Origin: Syntrophaceae bacterium UBA5761
Lineage (GTDB): Bacteria > Desulfobacterota > Syntrophia > Syntrophales > UBA4778
NCBI GenBank assembly: GCA_002418885.1
Contig: DIEZ01000077.1
Span: 1 to 15,119, forward strand
DNA: 15,119 nt
Direction: 5' to 3'
Under the pieces are notes generated by a model. It was given only the letters and a program-made list of their open reading frames with translations, was not told the origin of the DNA and searched no databases. Positions within the stretch are counted from its first letter, which is position 1, and each line of letters opens with the position of its first letter. This document shows positions 1 through 7,731 of the stretch, piece by piece. Both the position numbers and the translations under genes were made by a program.

Positions 1-43
1 CCACCACCACTTTGACGAGTCCCTGCGCCTCCCCCGTATTCCC

Positions 44-71
44 TTGACATCTTCATACCCTGTGCTACTCT
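44..71 (+). promoter_or_regulatory. Candidate sigma70-type promoter of the amidase gene
   Basis: A perfect -35 hexamer TTGACA (44-49) is followed after 16 bases by TACTCT (66-71), which keeps the T-A....T positions of the -10 box and is preceded by an extended TG motif (63-64). Transcription would start near 78 and leave a leader of about 87 bases before the amidase start codon. A 6-bp hairpin (99-104 with 110-115) lies in that leader. Assigned by motif only. Confidence 0.5.
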
Positions 72-164
72 CCTCCGTCTCAAGGGTGTCTGAGGCGTAA
101 AGGAATTCATCCTTTCGGTCCGGGTGTTTTTCTCAAAGAAATTCTTGAAGGAGCGGACTCTTCG

Positions 165-1232
165 ATGAAAAGAATGCTTCGCAGTATTTTTGGCGCGGTC
201 ATCGCCGCAACTCTCGCAATCTTTCTGCTCTGTGACTTGGCTTCTGCCTGTTCCCGCGTTCTCTGGTCAGATAGCGGGAAGGCCGTAGTTGTCGGGCGCA
301 CCATGGACTGGTCCGAGGACATCAAGACCAACATCTGGCTCCTTCCCCGCGGAATCGCGAGGGAGGGCGCCCCGGGCAAGAACATACTCAGGTGGTCTGC
401 AAAGTACGGCAGCGTGATCGCAACCGCCTACGACATGGGCACGGCCGACGGGATTAACGAGAAGGGTCTTACGGCAAACGTCCTCTGGCTGGACGAAGCC
501 GACTATGGAAAACGGGATGAATCAGTCCCCGGCCTCCCACTCAGCCTCTGGGCGCAGTACATGCTGGATAACTTCGCCACCGTCGCCGAGGCCGTCGAAT
601 TCACAATGTCCGAGTCCTTCCAGCTCATAGAAGCCTCATTTCCCGAAACGAACTTGAAAGTAACCGTTCACCTCTCCCTGGCCGATGCCTCTGGCGATTC
701 GGCTATCATTGAATGCCTCGGCGGTAAACCGATAATCTACCATGACCGAAAGTACACCGTCCTGACAAACTCTCCGACTTTCGACAAACAACTCGCCAAC
801 CTGGGCCGGTACAAAGGCTTCGGAGGCGACAGGGACCTGCCGGGGTCGGGCGAGCCGGCCGATCGTTTTGTCCGTGCGGCGTATTACCTCTCAAACCTTC
901 CCAAACCGGCGGACTGCCGTGAAAACGTGGCATTCATCGTAAGCGTAATAAGAAACGTTTCGGCCCCTTTTATCGTAAAGCAGGATGCCGAAGGACGGCC
1001 GAACATCTCTCCGACGAGGTGGCGGACGGTGGCGGACCTGACGAACCGGGTTTATTACTTCGAATCCACGACAGGCCCGAACATCTTCCAGGTACGTCTC
1101 GATCGCCTTAATTTCAAACCCGGCGCGCCTGTCCGAAAGCTGAACCTCCTCCGCGAACGTAATCTCGTCGGCGAAGTTTCCGGCAAATTCAAGAGATCAA
1201 AGCCCTTCGTCTTTGTGGGGGCCGGTTCTTAA
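165..1232 (+). CDS. Exported linear amide C-N hydrolase (choloylglycine hydrolase / penicillin V acylase family)
   Basis: The protein (355 aa) belongs by motif to the Ntn-hydrolase family that cleaves linear amide bonds, such as bile-salt conjugates, penicillin V or N-acyl-homoserine lactones; the substrate cannot be told from sequence. Residues 1-28 form a signal peptide (basic start, hydrophobic core, ASA before the cut), so export to the periplasm is expected. Cleavage before Cys29 would expose the N-terminal nucleophile directly. The family pattern C-x(15)-R-x2-D is present (Cys29, Arg45, Asp48 in GRTMDW), followed by DGINEKGL (95-102), the TNSP segment with Asn202 and the conserved Arg near 234. 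Length fits Gram-negative exported homologues. An AAGGAG ribosome site (148-153) supports the ATG at 165. The gene looks monocistronic; the next gene lies behind a riboswitch. Lipidation of Cys29 is conceivable (LASAC) but would block catalysis. Confidence 0.85.
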   Translation: MKRMLRSIFGAVIAATLAIFLLCDLASACSRVLWSDSGKAVVVGRTMDWSEDIKTNIWLLPRGIAREGAPGKNILRWSAKYGSVIATAYDMGTADGINEKGLTANVLWLDEADYGKRDESVPGLPLSLWAQYMLDNFATVAEAVEFTMSESFQLIEASFPETNLKVTVHLSLADASGDSAIIECLGGKPIIYHDRKYTVLTNSPTFDKQLANLGRYKGFGGDRDLPGSGEPADRFVRAAYYLSNLPKPADCRENVAFIVSVIRNVSAPFIVKQDAEGRPNISPTRWRTVADLTNRVYYFESTTGPNIFQVRLDRLNFKPGAPVRKLNLLRERNLVGEVSGKFKRSKPFVFVGAGS

Positions 1233-1287
1233 TAGCTTCTTATTTCGTCTTGCTTTTGCGAATAGAAGGGTGTAGACAAAAGACAAA

Positions 1288-1356
1288 AGCAGGGGTGCCG
1301 AAAGGCTGAGAGAATACCCTTTGAACCTGACCTGGATAATGCCAGCGTAGGAAGCA
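1288..1356 (+). promoter_or_regulatory. TPP riboswitch aptamer (THI element)
   Basis: The conserved thiamine-pyrophosphate aptamer is recognisable directly: GGGGTG (1292-1297), CTGAGA (1305-1310), the ACCC that closes P2 (1316-1319), then CCTGACCTGGATAATGCC and CGTAGGAA (1326-1353). P3 is minimal, GCC-GAAA-GGC at 1297-1306. The P1 closing helix is weak, so the exact ends are uncertain. Binding TPP should lower expression of the thiamine genes that follow. A weak promoter-like pair (TTGCTT 1250-1255, TAGACA 1273-1278) would start transcription almost at the aptamer, but this is only a guess. Confidence 0.95.
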
Positions 1357-1377
1357 GAAATTGAGCTGAATCTATAG

Positions 1378-1408
1378 GGCATATTCCATCGAGGGTGTGC
1401 CTTTTTTT
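1378..1408 (+). terminator. Intrinsic terminator forming the riboswitch expression platform
   Basis: Bases 1378-1386 pair with 1393-1401 in a 9-bp stem with a 6-base loop (G-U pairs at 1382-1397, 1384-1395 and 1385-1394), directly followed by seven T (1402-1408). The 5' arm can instead pair with the aptamer core: 1333-1336 with 1385-1388 and 1339-1343 with 1378-1382 around a 2x2 internal loop, nine pairs in all. That alternative destroys the TPP-binding fold. The layout predicts premature termination when TPP is bound and read-through when it is scarce. Confidence 0.85.
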
Positions 1409-1424
1409 GTTGAAGGTGGTGACC

Positions 1425-2774
1425 ATGGAATTGAAGAGGGTCTTGACCGTGGCCGGCTCCGATTCGAGCGGCGGCGCGGGGATTCAGACGGATTTAAAGA
1501 CGATCAGCGCCCTCGGGGCGTACGGTATGAGCGTCATCACGGCGCTCACGGCCCAGAACACGCTGGGCGTCCAGGGTATCCACGAAATCCCGGCGGATTT
1601 CGTCGCGGCACAGTTCGACTCCGTAGTCGACGACATCGGCGTCGATGCCGTCAAGACCGGGATGCTGGCAAATTCGGAGATCATCAAGACGGTCGCCGAC
1701 AAGCTCAAGGAATACGGCATAGTTAAAGTGGTAGTCGACCCGGTCATGGTCGCCAAGAGCGGGGCTCCCCTCCTTGCACCGGAGGCCTGGGAGACCCTCA
1801 TCCGCGAGCTCCTGCCCCTTGCCCTCGTTCTGACCCCCAACATCCCGGAAGCCGAAGAGCTATCCGGCATTGCCGTCTCTTCGGAAGCGCAGATGAAGGA
1901 AGCGGCGCGGAAGATAAACGCCCTCGGTGTCCGGCATGTCCTTGTCAAAGGCGGCCATCTCATGGGACAGGCGACGGACGTCCTCTTCGACGGTCGCGAT
2001 TTTCATGTCTTTTCTTCCGAGCGGGTCAAGACCAGTGACACCCACGGCACGGGCTGTACCTATGCCTCGGCGATCGCTACCGGCCTGGCACAGGGCCTTT
2101 CCGTCTACGATGCCGTCCATAACGCGAAGAAATTCCTGACGCTCGCCGTCCGACACTCGCTCCGCCTCGGTGGAGGCCAAGGACCCACGAACCCCATGGC
2201 CCATTTGCTCAGGGAGAGCGATCGCTGGCGCTGCTTCACGGCCCTCCGTGATGCCGTCGCTCGCCTGGAGGAGGAAGGATGCGGGAATATCATCCCTGAG
2301 GTCCAGTCCAATCTCGGCTATGCCCTGCCCCGGTCTTTCGGAAAAGAGGATGTGGCGGCGTTCCCGGGAAGGATCATAAGGGTCGGCACCGGTGTGCGGC
2401 CGGTGGAGGCCCCGGCCTTCGGTGCCTCGAGCCATATCGCAAAGATAATCCTGACGGCCATGAAGTATGACGGGACGTACCGCTCAGCCATGAACATCCG
2501 TTATTCCGCAGAGGCCATTGACGCCTGCATGGAGCTCGGTTTCCATGTAGAAAGTTTCGACCGGTCCTGTGAACCACCGGAAGTCAAGCTCCGGGAAGGT
2601 TCGTCTCTCGAATGGGGAACAGACACTGTTCTTGCGAGGGGCGCCGGGATGCCCGACATCATCTTCGACCGGGGAGACGTAGGAAAGGAGCCGATGATCC
2701 GGGTCATTGGGAGGTCACCGGACGACGTAGCGGAAAAAGTAATCCGTATATCAAGAAAATTGAAGGAGCGCTGA
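1425..2774 (+). CDS. thiDN: Bifunctional HMP(-P) kinase / ThiN-type thiamine-phosphate synthase
   Basis: This 449-residue fusion phosphorylates hydroxymethylpyrimidine and its monophosphate (ThiD, about 1-262), then couples the pyrimidine pyrophosphate to the thiazole phosphate (ThiN, about 263-449). ThiN replaces the usual ThiE, which is absent here. The ThiD part shows the ribokinase-fold entry GSDSSGGAG (11-19), VDPVMVAKSG (104-113) and the anion-hole segment DTHGTGC (205-211). The ThiN part shows IPEVQSNLGYALP (290-302), a family signature. The start at 1425 is chosen because it has an AAGG-type ribosome site (1413-1419) and the protein then begins with the usual MELKRVLTVAGSD. An in-frame GTG at 1395 lies inside the terminator hairpin and is not a credible start. 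It is the first gene of a long operon under the TPP riboswitch; thi4 follows after 19 bases. Confidence 0.93.
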   Translation: MELKRVLTVAGSDSSGGAGIQTDLKTISALGAYGMSVITALTAQNTLGVQGIHEIPADFVAAQFDSVVDDIGVDAVKTGMLANSEIIKTVADKLKEYGIVKVVVDPVMVAKSGAPLLAPEAWETLIRELLPLALVLTPNIPEAEELSGIAVSSEAQMKEAARKINALGVRHVLVKGGHLMGQATDVLFDGRDFHVFSSERVKTSDTHGTGCTYASAIATGLAQGLSVYDAVHNAKKFLTLAVRHSLRLGGGQGPTNPMAHLLRESDRWRCFTALRDAVARLEEEGCGNIIPEVQSNLGYALPRSFGKEDVAAFPGRIIRVGTGVRPVEAPAFGASSHIAKIILTAMKYDGTYRSAMNIRYSAEAIDACMELGFHVESFDRSCEPPEVKLREGSSLEWGTDTVLARGAGMPDIIFDRGDVGKEPMIRVIGRSPDDVAEKVIRISRKLKER

Positions 2775-2793
2775 ATAAAGGAGGAGGACGCTC

Positions 2794-3576
2794 ATGGAGT
2801 TGAATGAAGTCACTATCACGAAGGCCATCATCGAACGCTTTTCGCAGAAACTCCTGGAATACACGGAAGTCGATGTGGCCGTCGTCGGCGGCGGCCCAGC
2901 CGGACTCGTCGCTTCCTACTTCCTTGCCGTTGCGGGAAAGAAGGTCGCGATCTTCGAGCGGAAGCTTTCCATCGGCGGGGGTATGTGGGGCGGGGGGATG
3001 ATGTTCAACGAGATCGTAGTACAGGAGGAAGGGAAGAAGGTCCTGGACATCTTCGACGTACGGACCCGTGAGTACGCACCGGGCTACTACACGGCAGACG
3101 CGATCGAAGCTGTCACCACCATCTGTTCGAAGGCCGTCAAGGCTGGCGCGCGCATCTTCAACTGCATAACCGTCGAGGACGTTGTGATTCGCGACGGACG
3201 CATCACCGGCCTCGTCATCACCTGGTCACCCGTCGAGATGACGGGACTGCACGTAGACCCCCTCGCCATCTCCACCCGGTGCGTCGTCGACTCCACCGGC
3301 CACGACACGGAAGTCTTGGAGGTAATCGAGCGAAAGGCCGACGTGAGACTCAACACTGAAACGGGGAAGCGGCTGGGAGAGCGCTCCCTTTGGGCCGATA
3401 AGGCCGAGCGGTTGACGATCGAAAACACGCGAGAGATATGCCCTGGAGTATACGTGGCTGGCATGGCGGCAAACTCCGCCTTCGGCGGCCCAAGGATGGG
3501 GCCCATCTTCGGCGGTATGCTGCTATCCGGCAAAAAGGTCGCCGAGCTTATCCTCAAGACGGAAAGCTTTGCGTAG
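2794..3576 (+). CDS. thi4: Thi4-type thiamine thiazole synthase, archaeal sulfide-dependent type
   Basis: The 260-residue protein makes the thiazole phosphate half of thiamine from NAD, glycine and a sulfur donor. It has an N-terminal FAD/NAD-binding motif VGGGPAGL (31-38), the [10 protein letters not shown] segment (61-70), STGHD (167-171) and the C-terminal glycine-rich [21 protein letters not shown] (222-241). In yeast and plant Thi4 a cysteine just before MDP gives its own sulfur in a single-turnover reaction. Here the matching segment is GLHVDPL (151-157), so His153 replaces the cysteine, as in methanogen enzymes that use free sulfide catalytically. That alignment is from memory. A strong AAGGAGGAG ribosome site sits 7 bases before the ATG. 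No thiG, thiS or thiH is seen, which agrees with Thi4 being the thiazole source. Confidence 0.92.
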   Translation: MELNEVTITKAIIERFSQKLLEYTEVDVAVVGGGPAGLVASYFLAVAGKKVAIFERKLSIGGGMWGGGMMFNEIVVQEEGKKVLDIFDVRTREYAPGYYTADAIEAVTTICSKAVKAGARIFNCITVEDVVIRDGRITGLVITWSPVEMTGLHVDPLAISTRCVVDSTGHDTEVLEVIERKADVRLNTETGKRLGERSLWADKAERLTIENTREICPGVYVAGMAANSAFGGPRMGPIFGGMLLSGKKVAELILKTESFA

Positions 3577-3616
3577 TTTACTAAATGTATCATCGCCAAA
3601 AACCGGTTGCCATAAG

Positions 3617-4906
3617 ATGACACAGCTTGAATTTGTACGAAAAGGAATCGTCACCGAGGAGATTAGGGCCTGCGCCGATAAGGAAGGGGTGAGTCCCGAG
3701 TCCATCCGCGACGGCGTCGAAGACGGCAGTATCGTCGTCGTCCGCAACACTGTCCGTAAGACCATCTCCCCTCTCGCCATCGGCAAGGGACTCCGAACAA
3801 AGGTGAACGCCAACATCGGCACATCGAGGGACCATGCCGACCTGGCGCAGGAGCTTGAAAAAGTTCGCATCTCCGTTTCCGCCGGGGCCGACACTATCAT
3901 GGACCTCTCGACGGGAGGCGACATCCGCGCTATCCGCAGGGCGATCATCGAAGCCTCGCCCCTCGCCGTCGGGACGGTTCCCATTTACCAGGCGGCGGCA
4001 AAAATGCTGAACGAAGGAAGGGCTATCTCCGAGATGACAGCTGATGACCTCTTCCAGTCCATCGAAGAAAACGGCGAGGATGGTGTCGATTTCATCACCG
4101 TCCACTGCGGCGTCACGAGGAAGAGCGTCGCCGCGATTGAGGAACAGGGCCGCCTCCTAGGCATAGTGAGCCGCGGCGGTTCCATCACAGCTAACTGGAT
4201 GGCCTGTAACGACAAGGAGAACCCCCTTTACGAACACTTCGACAGGCTGCTTGAAATCGCAGGCAGATATGATATGGTCTTGAGCTTGGGAGATGGACTC
4301 CGACCGGGCTGCCTGGCAGATGCAACGGACAGGGGGCAGGTACAGGAACTGATTCTCCTGGGCGAGTTGGCCCGGAGGGCAAGAGAGAAAGGCATCCAGG
4401 TCATGATCGAGGGTCCCGGTCACGTCCCCTTCGGAGACATCGAGGCCAACATCCGACTCCAGAAATCGCTGTGCGAAGGTGCACCCTTTTACGTTCTCGG
4501 ACCTCTGCCGACGGACATCGCCCCGGGGTACGACCACATCACCTCCGCCATCGGCGGTGCGCTTGCCGGAGCGGCGGGGGCGGATTTTCTTTGCTATGTG
4601 ACACCCTCGGAGCACCTCCGGCTGCCGACGCTCGACGACGTACGGGAAGGCATCATCGCCACAAGGCTCGCCGCCCACATCGCCGACATCGCCAAGGGGT
4701 TGCCGGGAGCGGCGGAAAAGGACCGGCAGATGGCGAAATACAGAAAGGAATTCAATTGGCAGGGTCAGGTCGACGTCTCTCTCGACCCGGAAAAGACCCG
4801 GGCATACCTCGAGACCAGCAAGAGCGCCGATGAAGAAGGCTGCACGATGTGCGGTGAATTCTGCGCCATAAAACTGGGGAAGAGAAAGGCGGGGATGCAG
4901 TCATGA
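3617..4906 (+). CDS. thiC: Phosphomethylpyrimidine synthase ThiC
   Basis: ThiC is a radical-SAM enzyme that rearranges aminoimidazole ribotide into hydroxymethylpyrimidine phosphate, the substrate of ThiDN. The protein (429 aa) is the short form without the long N-terminal extension. It begins MTQLEFVRKGI, contains NANIGTS (65-71), DLSTGGD (96-102), EGPGHVP and GPLPTDIAPGYDHI, and ends with a cluster-binding motif CTMCGEFC (Cys409, 412, 416). The last spacing is three residues; the motif as usually written is CX2CX4C, so the cluster loop is one residue shorter here. The ATG at 3617 matches the family start; an upstream in-frame TTG at 3569 overlaps thi4 and adds unrelated residues. No clear ribosome site is seen, so translation may depend on coupling to thi4 (40-base gap). 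Its stop overlaps the next start as ATGA. Confidence 0.95.
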   Translation: MTQLEFVRKGIVTEEIRACADKEGVSPESIRDGVEDGSIVVVRNTVRKTISPLAIGKGLRTKVNANIGTSRDHADLAQELEKVRISVSAGADTIMDLSTGGDIRAIRRAIIEASPLAVGTVPIYQAAAKMLNEGRAISEMTADDLFQSIEENGEDGVDFITVHCGVTRKSVAAIEEQGRLLGIVSRGGSITANWMACNDKENPLYEHFDRLLEIAGRYDMVLSLGDGLRPGCLADATDRGQVQELILLGELARRAREKGIQVMIEGPGHVPFGDIEANIRLQKSLCEGAPFYVLGPLPTDIAPGYDHITSAIGGALAGAAGADFLCYVTPSEHLRLPTLDDVREGIIATRLAAHIADIAKGLPGAAEKDRQMAKYRKEFNWQGQVDVSLDPEKTRAYLETSKSADEEGCTMCGEFCAIKLGKRKAGMQS

Positions 4907-5112
4907 GCGCTCCTTCGAATAAATTTGCGCTTTATTTTGTTATTTTCGGATTATTGCTTGTCTCCCTCTTTTTCCTCACCTCTAAGCCTTTCGGCATAAC
5001 GAACGTCGTCTTCGGCGTTTGTCCTATCTTCTTGCTCGTTGTCTTTGCCGTCACAATCTGGCGCGCAGAAAGGAAACAGAAGAAATCAGTCCGTGAAGAG
5101 GCCGACCGATGA
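4903..5112 (+). CDS. Small two-helix membrane protein of unknown function
   Basis: I do not recognise this 69-residue protein. It has two hydrophobic stretches, about 8-27 and 33-53, joined by a short loop (TSKPFGITN) and followed by a strongly basic tail (RAERKQKK). The positive-inside rule predicts that both ends face the cytoplasm. One cysteine (Cys40) lies in the second helix. The start overlaps the thiC stop (ATGA) and the stop overlaps the start of the next gene (ATGA), so it is translationally coupled on both sides and bridges the thiamine and Hdr gene groups. A role as a membrane anchor or docking partner for the Hdr-like complex is possible but only inferred from position. The exact double overlap argues that it is a real gene. 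Confidence 0.75.
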   Translation: MSAPSNKFALYFVIFGLLLVSLFFLTSKPFGITNVVFGVCPIFLLVVFAVTIWRAERKQKKSVREEADR

Positions 5113-5717
5113 GGGAACGCGACGCCGACCGTGTCGATAACCTTGACAGGCTGGTGGACCGCTACCACCTTGTCGAAAACCTCGAAAGCTGCCTCCAATG
5201 CGGCAGATGTACAGGGGTATGTCCGGTAGCAAACCTTTCACCATCATACAACCCCCGACAGATAATCCGAGACATCCTGGCAGGGAATAAAGACCGGTGG
5301 CTGAGGAGCGAGGAAATCTGGCGCTGTTTCTGGTGTGCCAACTGCTATACCCTCTGTCCGATGGACATCCCCTTCCCTCTCCTCATGATGCAGCTCAGGT
5401 ACGAGGCGCTGGAAAACCGGTACGGTGAGAAGTACTTCCTGCCCTTCCGGCGTTTCGCCATGAGGGCCCTCGAGGACGGTCTGACCTTCACCCCCGGAGG
5501 CGCCAGGGGCCGTGAACGAATCATGAAACTGAGAGGTCGCATCGGTCTCAAGCCGTGGCCCGACATCTCGGAAAAGGCAAAGCAGGAATACCGCGAACTC
5601 TTCGAGGCGACGGGAGCTGCGGCGTGGATGGAAGCCATAAAGGAGGAAGAAGAGAGACCGGTTGCCCTAACCTACCTACAAGGCCGAATCACGGATGCAA
5701 AGAAAAAGGGTGGTTGA
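5109..5717 (+). CDS. hdrC1: Heterodisulfide reductase subunit C-like iron-sulfur protein (copy 1)
   Basis: The protein (202 aa) carries two classical [4Fe-4S] motifs: Cys28-x2-Cys31-x2-Cys34-x3-Cys38-Pro and Cys73-x2-Cys76-x2-Cys79-x3-Cys83-Pro. Their spacing and the flanks (ESCLQCGRCTGVCPVA, WRCFWCANC) match HdrC, the soluble electron-transfer subunit that passes electrons between HdrA and HdrB. The roughly 115-residue tail after the second cluster is basic and shows no further domain. The gene starts within the stop of the small membrane protein and overlaps hdrB1 by 23 bases, so C1 and B1 are probably made in fixed proportion. No membrane segment is visible, unlike HdrE or DsrM. The number 1 denotes position in this cluster only. 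Confidence 0.85.
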   Translation: MRERDADRVDNLDRLVDRYHLVENLESCLQCGRCTGVCPVANLSPSYNPRQIIRDILAGNKDRWLRSEEIWRCFWCANCYTLCPMDIPFPLLMMQLRYEALENRYGEKYFLPFRRFAMRALEDGLTFTPGGARGRERIMKLRGRIGLKPWPDISEKAKQEYRELFEATGAAAWMEAIKEEEERPVALTYLQGRITDAKKKGG

Positions 5718-6633
5718 ACCCGAAGATAAAATACGGGAAATCCCCGCTGTGGTTTTTCTGTTCCGGAGCTGTACGGGTAGCCTCGAATACCCGGGGACGG
5801 AAAGCGCCGTCACGGAAACACTGAGATGCCTGGAGGTCGAGCCGGTCACGGACCCGGACCAGACATGCTGCTCCGGGTACCTGCTCACCTGCTCCGCCCA
5901 CACGCCTGAAGTTTCCCTGGCAGTCACGGCCCGGAACCTCGCCCTCGTCGAGAGAAAAGGCCTAGACACCTATGTATTTTGCAACGGCTGTTACGGTTAT
6001 CTGAAAGAGCTCTCCCACATCCTGCTTCATAACCAAGAGTACCTTGAAGGGGCGAACGAATTGATCGCCCGGTGGGGATACCATTACGCCGGAAAGACAC
6101 GTATTTTTCACGTCCAGGAAATGTGGTACCGCTTGAGGGAGAGGATAGCCGCAAAAGTGGTTCGTCCCCTGAACGGTCTTCGGGTAGGAGTCCATTACGG
6201 ATGCCATTATCTGGCGCGAAAATACGACATCCTGGACGACGGTGGATACCCCACTTTCCACGAGGAAATCGTCGAAGCACTCGGCGGAACCCCCGTATTC
6301 TATAAAGAAAGGCAGCTATGCTGCGGATACGCAGTGGGCAGGGGCTTCACGCACCGAGAGGAGATCGTCCAACCCCATCTATTCAAAAAACTCAAGAACG
6401 CACGTGACTCCGGGGTGGAATTGATCACGACCGTCTGCCCGGGCTGTAACGTGGCCCTCGACAGGGAGCAGCCGAACCTGCGTGAGCGTTACGGAGAAGA
6501 CTTCCGGATTCCGGTAATCGACCTCGCCCAGCTCATCGCCCTGGCGCTAGGCGTCCCGACGGCAAAGCTCGGGTTCGAGGCAAACACGGTCCCTCTCGAT
6601 GACGTCCTGGCGAAAGTCGGTGTCTCCGAATGA
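5695..6633 (+). CDS. hdrB1: Heterodisulfide reductase subunit B-like protein with two CCG domains (copy 1)
   Basis: HdrB proteins hold non-cubane iron-sulfur clusters in cysteine-rich CCG domains and carry out disulfide chemistry. This 312-residue protein has two complete CCG motifs. The first is Cys26-x31-Cys58-Cys59-x36-Cys96-x2-Cys99; the second is Cys170-x38-Cys209-Cys210-x37-Cys248-x2-Cys251. Both sets of five cysteines are intact. The region between (about 105-160) is longer than in HdrB2. The substrate is unknown: in methanogens it is CoM-S-S-CoB, while bacterial relatives act on other thiols or on sulfur carried on a lipoate protein. The gene lies inside the end of hdrC1, and hdrA follows after 13 bases. 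Confidence 0.85.
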   Translation: MQRKRVVEPEDKIREIPAVVFLFRSCTGSLEYPGTESAVTETLRCLEVEPVTDPDQTCCSGYLLTCSAHTPEVSLAVTARNLALVERKGLDTYVFCNGCYGYLKELSHILLHNQEYLEGANELIARWGYHYAGKTRIFHVQEMWYRLRERIAAKVVRPLNGLRVGVHYGCHYLARKYDILDDGGYPTFHEEIVEALGGTPVFYKERQLCCGYAVGRGFTHREEIVQPHLFKKLKNARDSGVELITTVCPGCNVALDREQPNLRERYGEDFRIPVIDLAQLIALALGVPTAKLGFEANTVPLDDVLAKVGVSE

Positions 6634-6646
6634 AGGCGATGGAAAA

Positions 6647-7693
6647 ATGAACGAATCTATGATGGGAAAAGAGCTTACGGCGCTGGTAATCGGCGGGGGG
6701 CCTGCCGGCATCGAGGCGGCTTTGAAAATCGCCTGCGGCGGCTACCGCGTCGTCCTTGTCGAGAAAGAAAGCGAACCGGGCGGGCTGCTGCGAAAGCTCT
6801 ACAGCAGCTTCCCTCGCTGGGAAAACCCCTCCGACAGGATCGGCTGGATGGTAGATGATCTCAAAAGAAACAAGCAGATAGAGATTTCCCTGGAATCAAC
6901 CGTCGAGTCTGTCGCGCGCACTGACAATGGATTCAACGTAACCCTGAAGAACACTGCGACCGGTGGCGCCCGGACAATCGACGTCCAGGCCGTCGTCCTG
7001 GCGACGGGGTTCGGACTGATGGACCTCTCGGCCTACGGAGAATACGGCCACGGGATATACCCGGGTGTCTTGAACTCGCTGGAGTTCGAAGAAAGACTCC
7101 GTGAATGGAGCCGCGGCCTGGGAAAGGCCCCGAAGGCCGTTGCCCTCATTCAGTGCGTCGGGTCCCGCGACCGGTCCAAGGGTTATCCTTACTGCTCCAA
7201 GGTCTGCTGCATGTACTCGGCCAAGCAGGCAGGTGTCGTAAAAGACCTCTTCCCCGAGGCGAAGGTCTATGTCTTTTACATAGACTGCCGCGCCGCCGGG
7301 AAGGGGTACGAAGAATTCCTCCGTGAGGTCATCGAGAAAAAACACGTCCGTTACGTCCGGGGACGTCCGGCCAAGGTTCTGCCCGACGGCGGCAGACTCC
7401 TCGTCAGGGCCGAGGATACACTGATAGGCATCCCCGTTGAGTTCACCGCCGATGTCGTCGTCCTTGCCGCTGCGGTCGTGCCCCACCCGGAGACGGCGGC
7501 CCTTGCAAAGATGTTCGGCGCCCCTGTCGACGAATACGGTTTCATCGACCACGACCTGCGTTCTCATGCAAAATGCGCGGACCGGGTCTTCTTCGCCGGC
7601 GGCTGTGGGTTTGCCGTGGACACCGAAAGCGCCCTTAGCCAAGGCGCCGCGGCCGCCGCCGAGGTGATCGCCCTTTTCAATGGTAACGGATAG
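6647..7693 (+). CDS. hdrA: Short HdrA-like FAD and iron-sulfur protein
   Basis: HdrA is the flavin subunit of heterodisulfide-reductase-type complexes. The protein (348 aa) begins with a dinucleotide-binding motif VIGGGPAGIEAA (14-25), has an ATG motif near 119-121, and carries the HdrA signature around Cys170 (CVGSRDRSKGYPYC) and VCCMYSAKQAG (187-196), followed by a C-terminal FAD-closing segment FFAGGCG. It lacks the extra ferredoxin domains of methanogen HdrA and has no attached MvhD or GltD-like module. Its size resembles HdrA of sHdr systems as I remember them. No bifurcation partner (MvhD, FloxABCD, FrhB) is encoded in the window. The start at 6647 is preferred: an in-frame upstream codon at 6599 would run into hdrB1, while GAAGG lies about 10 bases upstream of the ATG. 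A further ATG at 6659 is possible. Confidence 0.85.
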   Translation: MNESMMGKELTALVIGGGPAGIEAALKIACGGYRVVLVEKESEPGGLLRKLYSSFPRWENPSDRIGWMVDDLKRNKQIEISLESTVESVARTDNGFNVTLKNTATGGARTIDVQAVVLATGFGLMDLSAYGEYGHGIYPGVLNSLEFEERLREWSRGLGKAPKAVALIQCVGSRDRSKGYPYCSKVCCMYSAKQAGVVKDLFPEAKVYVFYIDCRAAGKGYEEFLREVIEKKHVRYVRGRPAKVLPDGGRLLVRAEDTLIGIPVEFTADVVVLAAAVVPHPETAALAKMFGAPVDEYGFIDHDLRSHAKCADRVFFAGGCGFAVDTESALSQGAAAAAEVIALFNGNG

Positions 7694-7731
7694 TCAAACC
7701 TTTGGACGTCGATGATTTAGGAAAGCAAGGT

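Noticed and set aside
1236..1268. Imperfect stem (CTTCT.ATT.CG with CGAATAGAAG) behind the amidase gene as a terminator
   Set aside because: It needs two bulges and an 11-base loop and no T-run follows; it is not convincing as an intrinsic terminator.
1395..1424. GTG at 1395 as thiDN start
   Set aside because: It lies inside the terminator hairpin of the riboswitch; ATG 1425 has a ribosome site and the expected N-terminus.
3569..3616. TTG at 3569 as thiC start
   Set aside because: It overlaps the thi4 end and adds 16 residues unlike ThiC; ATG 3617 gives the family start.
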